The notes: generated by a model from the sequence alone, not told the origin. A DNA stretch of 12,756 nucleotides from Bryobacteraceae bacterium (GCA_019686145.1 JADGHK010000030.1:1-12756); one strand, 5' to 3'. Counted from the first letter of the stretch, positions 1 to 11,726 are shown. Translations and numbers: made by a program.

Positions 1-56
1 CCGGCCTGCAGGAGCACGGCATCGAGTTTCTCGGCCCTCCGCCGGCCAGTGCCTAG
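1..56 (+). CDS. Possible C-terminal end of an unidentified protein (5' end outside the window)
   Basis: A plus-strand frame is open from the left edge (first full codon at base 3) to a TAG at 54-56. It encodes a tail reading GLQEHGIEFLGPPPASA. The pattern 'GIEFLGPP' recalls an internal stretch of VOC/glyoxalase-fold proteins, but the family normally continues past it, so this may be a truncated copy or chance. It would converge on the decayed toxin remnant on the opposite strand. With 17 residues visible, the call rests only on codon-like texture. Confidence 0.25.
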   Translation, partial: GLQEHGIEFLGPPPASA

Positions 57-190
57 TCCGAGCCACTTGTTGTCCGTCTACCAGCGCGCGGTTAGAGACG
101 AACAAGTGCAGCAGCGCCGGCGTCGCGAGCCGATGCTCCGATCGCGCGCTCGGCGATATTCAGCAGGTCAGCAAGGTCGAGGTAGATCAC
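57..190 (-). pseudogene. doc: Decayed Doc/Fic-family toxin remnant
   Basis: Reading leftward from a GTG at 190-188, the sequence encodes VIYLDLADLLNIAERAI followed by GASARDAG. This is very like the N-terminus of Doc (death-on-curing) toxins, Fic-fold kinases that phosphorylate elongation factor Tu. That frame stops at TAA 94-92. In the next frame, from about base 114, the sequence resumes as LLHLFVSNRALVDG, the segment just before the Doc signature (DGNKR). After a further one-base slip it reads NKWLGLG, so the conserved Arg is Trp. About 30-35 residues between the two blocks are missing. The GTG start overlaps the TGA of the upstream small gene (GTGA), as expected for a toxin co-translated with a partner. 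With one deletion, two frame changes and a lost catalytic-motif residue it is surely non-functional. Its left boundary is uncertain. Confidence 0.6.
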
Positions 191-482
191 TGCCTGAGTC
201 GTTCGAGCGCCTCGGCGTACCGGGGCAGCTCGCGGTCGAGGACAGTATCGAGCCTTTCCCGCTTGCTGGTCCGCTCGATGTGCTCCCGAATTTCCTGGCG
301 TGCGCCCTGCTGCATAGACGGGTCCTTTCGCTCAGCATCCCTGTGCAGCGCCTCGGCCTTCTGCTGGTCGAGACGGCGTCTCATCGCCATGACCTGGATG
401 ATACCGCTGCCGACACCGTACGAGAATGCCAACTCGACTTGTTGATCTCGGTATGAAAGGTCTGCTCCGATTCCTTAGACAT
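187..482 (-). pseudogene. Small frameshifted gene between the DUF499 remnant and the Doc remnant (possible antitoxin)
   Basis: An ATG at 482-480 begins MSKESEQTF, four to six bases after the stop of the DUF499 remnant (TGAgtgATG). In that frame it soon hits a stop, but in the adjacent frame a long open stretch continues (SYRDQQVELAFSYGVGSG, then IIQVMAMRRRLDQQKAEALHRD) to a TGA at 189-187. A single-base indel around 450-465, near a run of T, would join them into a protein of about 98 residues. I do not recognise the family. It has a mildly hydrophobic segment near residues 18-32, then a charged, helix-prone C-terminus ending in TVLDRELPRYAEALERL. Its four-base overlap with the Doc-like remnant makes an antitoxin or partner role possible; this is inferred from position only. 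A shorter TTG start at 432 would avoid invoking the frameshift. Confidence 0.4.
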
Positions 483-485
483 CAC

Positions 486-1380
486 TCAACGTCGGAACTC
501 CATTTCGAACTGCACGCCGAGTCTTAGCTTCTTCAGGTTCATCCGAATGGCCGGTTGAACGAAACACCGAAAGAGTTCTGTCCAGCTCTCGACGGGAACG
601 TCGCCCCGAATGATGAACCGGCGGACGCTCCGGGTTACGGGCTTCGCCACTATGGCAGGCCCCGAAGTTTCACTCATGGGCGCGCCGGCACCCGTTCCAC
701 CCCCGGCGCTGGGTCCGCTAGCACCAACCGCAGCTCCGACGGGCTGCTCGCCTCTCGGGACCTTCGCCGACTCGGGTATGAATGGCGGGATGATCCACAC
801 GCCATCTTCGCTGGGGTCCAAGGACACCGACTGCTTGCAGTAGGTCGCTTGAAACGCAGTTAGACTCTGGCCGCGTCCGATACCGACGAGTCCATCAGCA
901 CAGGCTTGGGCAAGCCGATCAGTCACCGCTTCCTTGGTCGCAACCATGGGTTCGTCCGTGTATTTTCTTGCCCGCGCACCCGTAGGGCAACGGCGTAGGC
1001 CGGGCCCAGTACCTCCAGCCCGGCCCTGCGTTCCGCGTCCAAGCGCCTCTTGGGATCTTCCTGCTGCTCAACGTCGAAATGATCCCAGTAGGCCGCGCGC
1101 ACGCCCTCCAGCGCCGCCCGCTCTCGGTGTGCCTGCCGCAGTTTGCTCAGCACCCGAGCAGTTCCTACCAGGAAGAGAAGCGTGCTGCGGTACAGGCGGT
1201 CCTTTCCGCCACACCGCACACTGATCGCCTTCACACGCTCCTGGATCGCGTCCTGCGCTCCGCCATTCTCGTCCCACGCTAACGACGCGGGGAGAACCAG
1301 CAGCGTGAGTGACTTTCGCTCCGGCAGATCCTCGATGGAATTGACGATCACGCGCCACGTCGCGCCTGCGAGAGCACCCT
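486..1380 (-). pseudogene. C-terminal remnant of a DUF499-like ATPase, frameshifted
   Basis: Two minus-strand frames give one continuous protein tail. The first (about 1380 to 923) contains WRVIVNSIEDLPERKSLTLL, then a segment like RLYRSTLLFLVG and a charged helical stretch ending LGPAYAVALRV. These recall the region after the ATPase core of DUF499-type large P-loop ATPases found in defence islands. It runs out of frame near an AAAA run at about 960. The neighbouring frame picks up as YTDEPMVATKEAVTDRLAQA and ends at a TGA at 488-486 with a segment of the type VRRFIIRGDVPVESWTELFR, like the usual closing domain of this family. The N-terminal ATPase, several hundred residues in relatives, is absent because the remnant abuts the Res-like gene directly. 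It is therefore a truncated and frameshifted leftover. The family assignment is by remembered pattern only. Confidence 0.5.
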
Positions 1381-4300
1381 TGAGCTTGTCTCCACCTTCT
1401 GCAGCAGCTTCTCGATGTAAGTATCCTGATCCTCCCGCTGGAAGAGCACGTTCCGCTCCTCGAACTCGTCCTTCGTCCACCCGTTGCCCCACCATGCGAC
1501 TTCGGGGACGCGCGTGCTGGAGACGATGAAGGAACTCAGGACCACTGCCTGGTCGCCCAGTTGGCGCTCCAGGTCCTTGATCGTCTGGTGGAACCGGATC
1601 TTCGGGTCGTTGGGCCCCTCGAGATTCCGCAACCCCTTGGGGTCGATGAAGCTCACGTACTGACGGCCATCAGCCAGCAGCCAGAGGATGAAGTCGGGGT
1701 AGAAATTGCCCGCCTCGAAGAAGCCGATACCGCGCCCTCGGCTCAGGTTGCGAAGCAGGTATAACTCTTTACCGTTGAGGAATTCCTTGCCCTTGTCTAA
1801 TTCGCAGAACTTCTGGAGATCCAGTACGAAATCGCGCTCACCCTCGTTCTCCAGCACCACGGGCTTGACCTCGATAAGGTCGTTCCCGACGTAGATAAGC
1901 GGTTCGTAGAGGTAGCAGCCGAAGGCGATGGCATGCAGGGACTGGAACTCCACGTTCCGCAGCTTGCCAGCGCCGATCAGCCCCTTGATCTCCTCCAGTT
2001 TCTGGATGATTTCCTCCCGCGACTGCTCGATGAGCAGGCGGTACTCGTTAATGAAGTTGGGATCGCCCTCGGAGAGCTCGCGGTACTCGAGGTGGCCGCC
2101 TTCGTATTCCTGCTTTCTGAACTTGTAGTAGCGATCCAGGTACTTTTTTAAGAGAGTCACAGCGATCTCCTGCCAGCGGAGGACCTGCTGGAACGACCGG
2201 AAGTACATCTCCTCCTTGGGAATGAGGAGCACGTACCAGTCTTTCCGTCCCAGGAGAGTCGCCAGGTTGCCGCGCGACAGGTTGAGGTTGTGCCAGGCGC
2301 GCTCGTTCTTGAACTGCTGAAGCTCGAAGTAGATGGCGTCGAAATCGAGGAATGCCAGATGCGGCTCCTCGAAGAAGCCGCGATCACGTTCTGCCGCCTG
2401 CGCACTCGTCCGACCGGTGCCGCTGGCCATGGCCTGCAGCTTCGGATACCAGTCCACGACGACAGGATGCCGGACGAGATACTCGGGAGGCCCGTCAAGG
2501 GTGGGTTTCGGCCCGTCCTTTTTGAAGTCGACGCCTTCCCGAAGACGGACCATCTTCAGCTTTTTGCTCCCCAGGTTCTTGATGACGGGGAGCACAAACT
2601 CGATTCGGTCCTCGTTCGCCGGCAGACCCTCGTCCTCGAGGTACTCCTTGAACTGGCGCATGTAGTCCGCGCGGATGCCGAAGATGTTGAGCGTTTCCAG
2701 CGTCTCGATGTTCTCGGGCGCGGCCTGCCCCTCCAAGCGCCTGCTGCGCTTGAGCGAGAAGTCCTTCCCCTTGAGCCGGACGCCGCGACCGAAGAGCTGA
2801 ATGATCTGCGGGCCCTCGCTCCGCCCGATGTTCATCAGGCCCATGGTGCTGACCCGCCAGCTCGACCAGCCCTCCGTGAACTTCTTGGACCCGATCAGGA
2901 CGTTGATCGTGGACGCCTCGTCGTTGAGGGCGCGGAAGAGAGAGCCAGAGAACTCCTTTTCCGTGACGACCAGCTCCTTCTGCTCTTCGCAGAGCTTGCA
3001 GAGCGCCGAGGCGTCGCCGACATTGATCACGCCGAAGGCGTCGTTGTCGCCCAGGCGAAGCGCCACCTCGCCGTCCGTGCCCTTCAGATTCTCGACGTGT
3101 AGCGCGGCTGTCGTGGGGGCATTAAAGAGCACGCGCAGGATGTCGTCGAAGATCTGGTCGGGCGATAGGCCAAGCGTATTGAGATACCGGTATGTCCCCT
3201 GGAAGAGCTCCCGCCCCTTGGTGTCAAGGAGGCCTGACCGTCCAGCCAGCAGCAGCTCGATAATCGCAACACTGCTTCTGCGGTCCCGCACAAAGGTCGC
3301 CAATGACAGGAGAATGTCCACAACGTCCGACACCTTCCTGCCTTGCTGCGTCCGGACCGCGTTGACACTCCCGCCGACGAATATCCAGAGCGGCCGCTCA
3401 ATCAGGAAAGGGCGAAACTCCACCGGTTTGTCGCGGTAGAGCCTGAGTTGCTGGTAAAAGGTCAGAAGACAGGCTGTCAAGTATTTGCGGCGGATGTTCT
3501 CGTCCGAGTCGTCGGCCAGGTTCAGGATGCGGTAGTCCTTCCCGTAGCCGTCGCCGTAGAAGTACTTGTAGGAGTAGTCGAACAGGATGCACTTGGCGTA
3601 GACCTGCTCCAGGGCGCGGTTGCCGCTGGCCTTCATAGCCTGCCCGAAGGTCGCGGAATACTCGAACGAGAAACCGTTCTCGCAGAGCTGACTCCGTTTC
3701 TGCATCCAGGCGCCGATCTCTGCGCCGCTCGTCCCACGATGCCCCTCGTCCACGAGGACCAGGTTGTTCCCCTCGAAGGCCTCCACGGCCACGGTCTTCT
3801 CGCCCATCTCGTCACGCAGCTTGTGAATGTCGAGGATCTCCACCGCACGGCCGGTAAAGAGGCCTCGCCCCTCCTTCGAGAAGAGCTCGGCGTCGATCCC
3901 CGAAAGCTGGAACTCCTCCAGATGCTGGTGCGAGAGCCCCTCGTTGGGCGTGAGCAGGATGACCCGATTCACCGGCTGGCCGCCGTGCATGTTCAGGTAG
4001 TGCTGGTACTGGAGGATGTTGATGTGCATGAGCAGCGTCTTACCGCTTCCGGTCGCCATCCAGAAGGCGACCTTGTTCAGGTCCTGCTTCGTGTACGGCT
4101 CGACGCGGCTCGCCTCCGGGATCGGACCCGCGGGCGACCCGAAAACGGGGTACTCGCCCCGGTTGAACGCATCAACGTGCGCGTTCAGTTGGGCGAGCAG
4201 CCTCTCGGGGTCCCGGAAGTACCGGTCGAGGTAGATCTCGGTAAACAGCAGCGCCAAATACTGGAAGTACTTCGGATAGAGAAACGGACCCTTATGGTTC

Positions 4301-4578
4301 CGCCTTTCCGTGATCTGCCGCCAGTGGCGCACGATGTTCTGGTCGTATGCCAAAAGCAGGTCGTGGGGCAGCTCGGGCCGGTCGGATACCAGCTGCAGTT
4401 GATGGTAAAAGCGGGAGATGTTGTTCTCGTCGAAGCCTTCCAGCTCCGGCGCCATTAGGTTCTTGGCGAGTCCCTCGAAGTTCGATACACCGAATAAGCT
4501 AAGTAGCCACTGGTGGAGCACTAGCCGCTGCTCGAAGCGCAGGGGCTTTTCGATGTGTTCTGCAACTCGCGACGCCAT
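1348..4578 (-). CDS. Type III restriction Res-like helicase with C-terminal PD-(D/E)XK nuclease
   Basis: This 1076-residue protein is predicted to be the ATP-dependent translocating and cutting subunit of a type III-like restriction system, acting on DNA. Superfamily 2 helicase motifs appear in order: Walker A ATGSGKT (175-181), motif II as DEGH rather than DEAH (277-280), motif III SAT (308-310), motif V GSKKFTEGW (563-571) and motif VI QIIQLFGRGVRL (591-602). A PD-(D/E)XK nuclease follows: GFFEAGNFYPDF with P961-D962, then FIDPKG with D979 and K981, giving PD-X16-DPK. The ATG at 4578 has AAGGGG upstream, and the gap to the DUF3800 gene is 17 bp, so the two are probably co-transcribed. Length is slightly above the usual ~970 of classical Res. 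The last ~17 residues, after YIEKLLQKVE, lie in sequence that also reads as the DUF499 remnant in another frame, so the true C-terminus was probably replaced by a deletion junction. The core is intact. Confidence 0.9.
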   Translation of the reverse strand: MASRVAEHIEKPLRFEQRLVLHQWLLSLFGVSNFEGLAKNLMAPELEGFDENNISRFYHQLQLVSDRPELPHDLLLAYDQNIVRHWRQITERRNHKGPFLYPKYFQYLALLFTEIYLDRYFRDPERLLAQLNAHVDAFNRGEYPVFGSPAGPIPEASRVEPYTKQDLNKVAFWMATGSGKTLLMHINILQYQHYLNMHGGQPVNRVILLTPNEGLSHQHLEEFQLSGIDAELFSKEGRGLFTGRAVEILDIHKLRDEMGEKTVAVEAFEGNNLVLVDEGHRGTSGAEIGAWMQKRSQLCENGFSFEYSATFGQAMKASGNRALEQVYAKCILFDYSYKYFYGDGYGKDYRILNLADDSDENIRRKYLTACLLTFYQQLRLYRDKPVEFRPFLIERPLWIFVGGSVNAVRTQQGRKVSDVVDILLSLATFVRDRRSSVAIIELLLAGRSGLLDTKGRELFQGTYRYLNTLGLSPDQIFDDILRVLFNAPTTAALHVENLKGTDGEVALRLGDNDAFGVINVGDASALCKLCEEQKELVVTEKEFSGSLFRALNDEASTINVLIGSKKFTEGWSSWRVSTMGLMNIGRSEGPQIIQLFGRGVRLKGKDFSLKRSRRLEGQAAPENIETLETLNIFGIRADYMRQFKEYLEDEGLPANEDRIEFVLPVIKNLGSKKLKMVRLREGVDFKKDGPKPTLDGPPEYLVRHPVVVDWYPKLQAMASGTGRTSAQAAERDRGFFEEPHLAFLDFDAIYFELQQFKNERAWHNLNLSRGNLATLLGRKDWYVLLIPKEEMYFRSFQQVLRWQEIAVTLLKKYLDRYYKFRKQEYEGGHLEYRELSEGDPNFINEYRLLIEQSREEIIQKLEEIKGLIGAGKLRNVEFQSLHAIAFGCYLYEPLIYVGNDLIEVKPVVLENEGERDFVLDLQKFCELDKGKEFLNGKELYLLRNLSRGRGIGFFEAGNFYPDFILWLLADGRQYVSFIDPKGLRNLEGPNDPKIRFHQTIKDLERQLGDQAVVLSSFIVSSTRVPEVAWWGNGWTKDEFEERNVLFQREDQDTYIEKLLQKVETSSRVLSQARRGA

Positions 4579-4595
4579 GATCGCCCCTTCTTTGC

Positions 4596-5423
4596 TCAGC
4601 TACTCAATGCCAGCAGTGATTGCGGCGCAATTTGGTTGTACCACTTGCAGCATGGTGCTTTTGTATTTGCTGGCCAGCGCGTGGGTTTCGGCAACAACCT
4701 ATTGGCCAGAATGTTGGTGCATTCGGCGACTAGAGACTTCTCGCCGTGCCACATTTCCGAGTGCCTGTACTCGCAAAGCTCAGCGTAGCGCCGTAGAATG
4801 AATGCATAAAGATCGGCCACCTGAACAAGTCCTGCGTGGTGGGACTTAACGGCAAAAGCGCTATCGATGAGTTGATCCAACTTGGCTTGCTTTTTTCTAC
4901 GGCCATAGTAATCGTCGGTCCAAGCGGGCGGATCGAAGAGCAACTCAGAGAGTTTGTCGGCCTTCTGTTTATTCTCGTCCACAAAGAGGAATGTCCGGCC
5001 CTTGTTCTTAGCCTTTCCTTGATGATGTTTCTGGAGCTGTAGAGCAATATGAAGGCAGGCAGCCATCCACAGATCATCAGCCACTTGCGGGAACGTACTA
5101 CCATCGATCTGCCCGAACTGATACCGGTCAATCGCCGCGAGAGCAATGTGATGTTTTCGGTCGGCTACCCACCGACAAAGGGACATGACAATGTTCTCGC
5201 GGGTTTTGGCATCAACGTTATGCCATCTATCACGGCCGAGAATTATCTTCGCTCCTTTGAGCTCCTTCAAATTCTCCTGAAACAGACCTTGTATCTGATC
5301 GAAGATCTCTCCGAATTCTTCTCGTGCCCGGTGGAGGCGATGCCCATCCACCACGACCCCCACCATCACCAGGCACGGGTCACTGGAGTCATTTCCGCTT
5401 TCGTCAACGTAGCACACCTTCAT
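4596..5423 (-). CDS. DUF3800-family protein (RNase H-like fold, putative nuclease)
   Basis: This 275-residue protein carries the DUF3800 hallmarks: an N-terminal strand KVCYVDESG with D7-E8, a central FVDEN (147-151) and a C-terminal QVADLYAFILRRY (201-213). These acidic positions match the expected metal-binding layout of an RNase H-like fold. The biochemical activity of the family is largely unproven, so the nuclease role is inference. I chose the ATG at 5423 because AAGGAG lies 7 bases upstream and the protein then begins at the family's usual MKVCYVDESG; a longer in-frame form to 5456 has no such site. It sits between the methyltransferase and the nuclease, led by its own promoter-like region. 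Its base composition (about 43-47% GC in lines I counted) is well below the ~60% of neighbouring genes, and the last 25 or so residues are unremarkable. This suggests separate acquisition. Confidence 0.85.
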   Translation of the reverse strand: MKVCYVDESGNDSSDPCLVMVGVVVDGHRLHRAREEFGEIFDQIQGLFQENLKELKGAKIILGRDRWHNVDAKTRENIVMSLCRWVADRKHHIALAAIDRYQFGQIDGSTFPQVADDLWMAACLHIALQLQKHHQGKAKNKGRTFLFVDENKQKADKLSELLFDPPAWTDDYYGRRKKQAKLDQLIDSAFAVKSHHAGLVQVADLYAFILRRYAELCEYRHSEMWHGEKSLVAECTNILANRLLPKPTRWPANTKAPCCKWYNQIAPQSLLALSS

Positions 5424-5464
5424 TGCCGTCTCCTTGTATCGCCGGAGCGACGGCATCTGCCGTT

Positions 5465-5493
5465 AGAATATGTTCCCCGGCCGTTCATGTTAA
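5465..5493 (-). promoter_or_regulatory. Predicted internal promoter for the DUF3800-Res unit
   Basis: On the minus strand TTAACA (5493-5488) is followed, after exactly 17 bases, by TATTCT (5470-5465). These are 5/6 and 4/6 matches to sigma70 -35 and -10 boxes. Transcription would begin near 5458, giving a leader of about 35 bases before the SD and the ATG at 5423. The -35 box lies inside one arm of a perfect inverted repeat, which suggests control by a repressor. No experimental support is visible. Confidence 0.45.
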
Positions 5494-5554
5494 CCTTTGC
5501 CATTAACATGGACCGATCCACCCGCCTATATGAACGTCAACCGTTAACATGGAC
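5486..5554. repeat. Inverted and direct TTAACATG repeats in the gap before the DUF3800 gene (probable operator)
   Basis: CATGTTAA (5486-5493) and TTAACATG (5503-5510) form a perfect inverted repeat with a 9-base spacer. TTAACATGGAC occurs again as an 11-base exact direct copy at 5544-5554, offset by 41 bases from 5503-5513, about four helical turns. A further inverted pair CGTTCAT/ATGAACG lies around 5482-5488 and 5530-5536. All of this sits between the methyltransferase stop and the DUF3800 gene and overlaps the predicted -35 box. The arrangement fits a multi-site operator. The ACATG core is shared with the repeats at the main promoter, so the same XRE regulator could bind both; this is inference. 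Confidence 0.5.
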
Positions 5555-5601
5555 GCTGCCTTGACTCTTGTGAAGGCCTAGAGTTCGCATGGCAGCTCTC
5601 C

Positions 5602-8814
<3,213 letters not shown>

Positions 8815-8825
8815 CGTCATCCTCG

Positions 8826-11726
8826 CTATACGACGCTCCAGCGGATCGTGAACAGGGGCTCGACGCTCGTCCGCTGGCGCATTCTCTTCTCTAACTTTTC
8901 GATCAAGCTGTCGCGCTTGGCCATGATCTCGTCCTCGACCTCGAAGATGCGTTGGCGCTGGCGGCGCTTCAGCTTCTCAAGCTCCTGAATCTGTTTTTGC
9001 AGAGCATGCTGCTCTTCAACCGTGGTGGCAAGCCGCGCCTGCCGCGTCAGGGCCTTGATTCGCTCCTTGGTATCTTTCAGCTCCTTTTCGGCAGCAAGCA
9101 CCATGTCGTCGGCCCATTTTTCCAGCTTCTCTCGAGCTTCTTGGAAGTGCCGGTTGTTGGTCTCGAGCGAACGGCTGATGGTGGCTTGAACGTGCCGCTC
9201 GGCCTGCGCCGCCAGCCGGGCTTCCACGTCGGACGGTAAAGAAGCAAGCGGTTCGGCCCTCGCTTCACAGTGGAACATCTTCTCCATCGTCTCCTGGTCA
9301 AGCGAGCAGCCATCATCGTCAATGCCCGAAAATAACAGGTACTCCTCCTTTTCGAACGAATCGATGGTGAGCCGTTGCAGGTGCAGCCAGCCGGAGCGGC
9401 CCTTGAGCGCCTCCACCACAACAATCCTGGTTGGCCGCCCGCTGATGTCGAAGGTCACACGCGCGAGCGGAGTAGGCGTCGTCTTGCCGGTTTCAACGAC
9501 GTACTCGCCCAGCGGATGCGACAAACGATAGAGGAACGCGCCGGGAACGTTCTCATGGTCCTTCGAGATCAGACGGTAATGACCGGGGAGGATGCCGTCC
9601 CGGGGAGGTTTCTCCAGCTGGAACTCGAGGTGCGCCTCGTCGAACGTCGCCCGACCATCTAGCACGAAGCGCGTGAGGCGCCAGAACATCATCCCTACGC
9701 GGTCGAGCTGCTGGCGCGCCCCTTCCAGGTTTGCGCGCAGGCGCGCGTGCACGTCTTCATCGAAGTGCTCGAGGAGCTTCTGCCGGGTCTCCGCCAGCTT
9801 GGCGCGAATCTTCTCATCGAGCTCATCCCGTAGCCATTTGAACGCTGCCTCGATTTCCTCCGGCGTCCGGCACTGCTGGTAGATGTCCAGAACCCTTCGC
9901 TCGAAGTCCACGCCGGACTCGATGGTTCCCAAGACTTCATCCGAGGCTCCAAACACGCCGCTGAACAGGCTGAACTTCTCCTCCAGGAGCTCATGAACAC
10001 GCCGGTCGGCCTCGTTCTTCTCGTTGAGGAAGTTGATGACCACGACGTCGTGCTTCTGCCCGTAACGATGGCAACGGCCGATCCGCTGCTCGATCCGCTG
10101 GGGATTCCACGGAAGATCATAGTTTACGACCAGGGAGCAGAACTGAAGGTTCACGCCTTCGGCGGCAGCTTCGGTGGCGATCAGGATCTGCCCATGGTCG
10201 CGGAAGTGCTCGATGATGGCCGTGCGGACGTCCACAGGCCGGGACCCAGTGGCCCGACCACTTTGCTTGTTGGCTACCACCCAGCGCTCGTAGATGGCGG
10301 TCGTGTCTGGTTCCTTGTTCGTCCCGTTGAACGTGATGACGCGGCCCGCGTAGCCGTTCGCTTCCAGGAAGTCCTTCAGATAAGCCTGTGTCCGTCTCGA
10401 CTCCGTGAAGATCACTGCCCTCTGGGCCGCTCCCATCTCGGTCATCTTTCCGAAGCCGATCTCAAGGGCTTTGATCAGGGAGCGGGTCTTGGTGTCGATC
10501 CCGATGCTTCTCGCCCACTGGGCGTAGCGGTTCAGCTCCTCGATCTCCGCGAGGAGCTTCTGGCGGTCGATGGTGGGTTCCGCTGGTTCGGATCCGGCAA
10601 CTTGTGGTTGCTCCTCCGAGCCCTCGTCACCGGCAGGCAGAGGAGGCGAGTCGATCAACTCGTCCAACAGCTCATCCTCGATCTCTTCGTCCGCGATGAG
10701 ACGCTCGGCCAAGTCTTCGGGGACCGGCAGGTTGTCACGTATGGCGATCAGGCGGTCGCGCATCGCTTCCAGCGTGGCCGCGACTGCGTGCGGCGAAGAG
10801 GCAAGGAGCTTGCGCACGATCAGAGCCGTTAGATGCCTTTGACGATGGGGAAGGGCATAGGTGTCCTTGCGTTGGAGGAACGCCGACACCGCTTCGTACA
10901 GCTTGTGCTCTTGCTCCGTGGGCTTGAAGGGCCGGGTGATGAGGCGGCGCTCCGTGTATTGGATGTACTCGACCACCTGCCGCCGAAGGGTGCGGATGGA
11001 GAAGGTGCGAAGGCGATTCCGCAAATCGTCCAGGTCTCCGCCCGCATTGACGAACTGGCTTCGGAACGACGGGAGGTCGCCGAAGATGTGCCCGTCGATG
11101 ATGGTCGAGATTCCGTAGAGCTCCACCAAGGAGTTCTGGAGCGGCGTCGCGGTCAGAAGCACTTTGCGCCGGTCTTCAAGGGCCCACCGGATGTTCTGGC
11201 CCATGCGATTCGACGGCCGGTAGGCATTTCGCAACTTGTGGGCCTCGTCGATGACCACCAGGTCCCACTGGACGGGGCGAATGTCGGGCGCGTGTTCACT
11301 GGCAAAGTGCATCGACGTGATAACGATTTCTTCCGCCTCGAAGGGGTTGGATACTCCTCGAGCCTGGCGCTCCCGGTACTCCTTCGCGTCGAGGATGGCC
11401 GTCGGAAGGGCGAACTTCTCGGCCAGCTCAAGCGCCCACTGCTTGCGGATGGAAGCGGGGCAGATGACAAGCAGGCGTCGCCGCCGTTCGGCCCAGAGCT
11501 GGCAGAGGACCAGGCCGGCCTCGATGGTCTTCCCGAGACCGACCTCATCGGCGAGAAGGACGCCTTTGGAGATCGGGGATCGGAACGCGAAGAGAGCCGC
11601 TTCGATCTGGTGCGGATTCAGATCGACGCATGCATCGAAGAGGGAGCGGGAAAGACGCTCCACCCCCGCCCCTCCGATGCGGGTCAGCTCGCACGCAAAG
11701 TACCTCGCGTGATAGGCGGTGCTCAT
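8826..11726 (-). CDS. SNF2-family helicase/translocase (DrmD-like)
   Basis: This 966-residue SNF2/Rad54-type ATPase is predicted to translocate on double-stranded DNA. Motifs in order: LLADEVGLGKT (57-67), DEAH (160-163), TATPLQN (192-198), ILIATEAAAEGVN (514-526) and QRIGRCHRYGQ (547-557). An acidic linker (about 333-390) separates the two RecA lobes. A C-terminal domain (about 600-840) and a coiled-coil-like charged stretch (about 855-950) follow. RapA/HepA proteins and the DISARM helicase DrmD share the core architecture; I cannot separate these without alignment. The ATG at 11726-11724 overlaps the XRE stop (ATGA), so translation is probably coupled, and no strong separate SD is seen. The methyltransferase follows immediately. 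In this context it likely remodels or moves along DNA for the modification/restriction complex. Full length and all motifs look intact. Confidence 0.92.
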   Translation of the reverse strand: MSTAYHARYFACELTRIGGAGVERLSRSLFDACVDLNPHQIEAALFAFRSPISKGVLLADEVGLGKTIEAGLVLCQLWAERRRRLLVICPASIRKQWALELAEKFALPTAILDAKEYRERQARGVSNPFEAEEIVITSMHFASEHAPDIRPVQWDLVVIDEAHKLRNAYRPSNRMGQNIRWALEDRRKVLLTATPLQNSLVELYGISTIIDGHIFGDLPSFRSQFVNAGGDLDDLRNRLRTFSIRTLRRQVVEYIQYTERRLITRPFKPTEQEHKLYEAVSAFLQRKDTYALPHRQRHLTALIVRKLLASSPHAVAATLEAMRDRLIAIRDNLPVPEDLAERLIADEEIEDELLDELIDSPPLPAGDEGSEEQPQVAGSEPAEPTIDRQKLLAEIEELNRYAQWARSIGIDTKTRSLIKALEIGFGKMTEMGAAQRAVIFTESRRTQAYLKDFLEANGYAGRVITFNGTNKEPDTTAIYERWVVANKQSGRATGSRPVDVRTAIIEHFRDHGQILIATEAAAEGVNLQFCSLVVNYDLPWNPQRIEQRIGRCHRYGQKHDVVVINFLNEKNEADRRVHELLEEKFSLFSGVFGASDEVLGTIESGVDFERRVLDIYQQCRTPEEIEAAFKWLRDELDEKIRAKLAETRQKLLEHFDEDVHARLRANLEGARQQLDRVGMMFWRLTRFVLDGRATFDEAHLEFQLEKPPRDGILPGHYRLISKDHENVPGAFLYRLSHPLGEYVVETGKTTPTPLARVTFDISGRPTRIVVVEALKGRSGWLHLQRLTIDSFEKEEYLLFSGIDDDGCSLDQETMEKMFHCEARAEPLASLPSDVEARLAAQAERHVQATISRSLETNNRHFQEAREKLEKWADDMVLAAEKELKDTKERIKALTRQARLATTVEEQHALQKQIQELEKLKRRQRQRIFEVEDEIMAKRDSLIEKLEKRMRQRTSVEPLFTIRWSVV

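Noticed and set aside
555..863. Plus-strand open frames over the DUF499 remnant
   Set aside because: The minus strand carries family-like sequence in this stretch; the plus frames show no protein-like pattern.
3343..4458. Long plus-strand open frame (371 codons) opposite the Res-like gene
   Set aside because: It is antisense to a gene with clear helicase motifs, its translation is low-complexity Val/Leu/Arg-rich with no domain, and it reflects high-GC codon bias.
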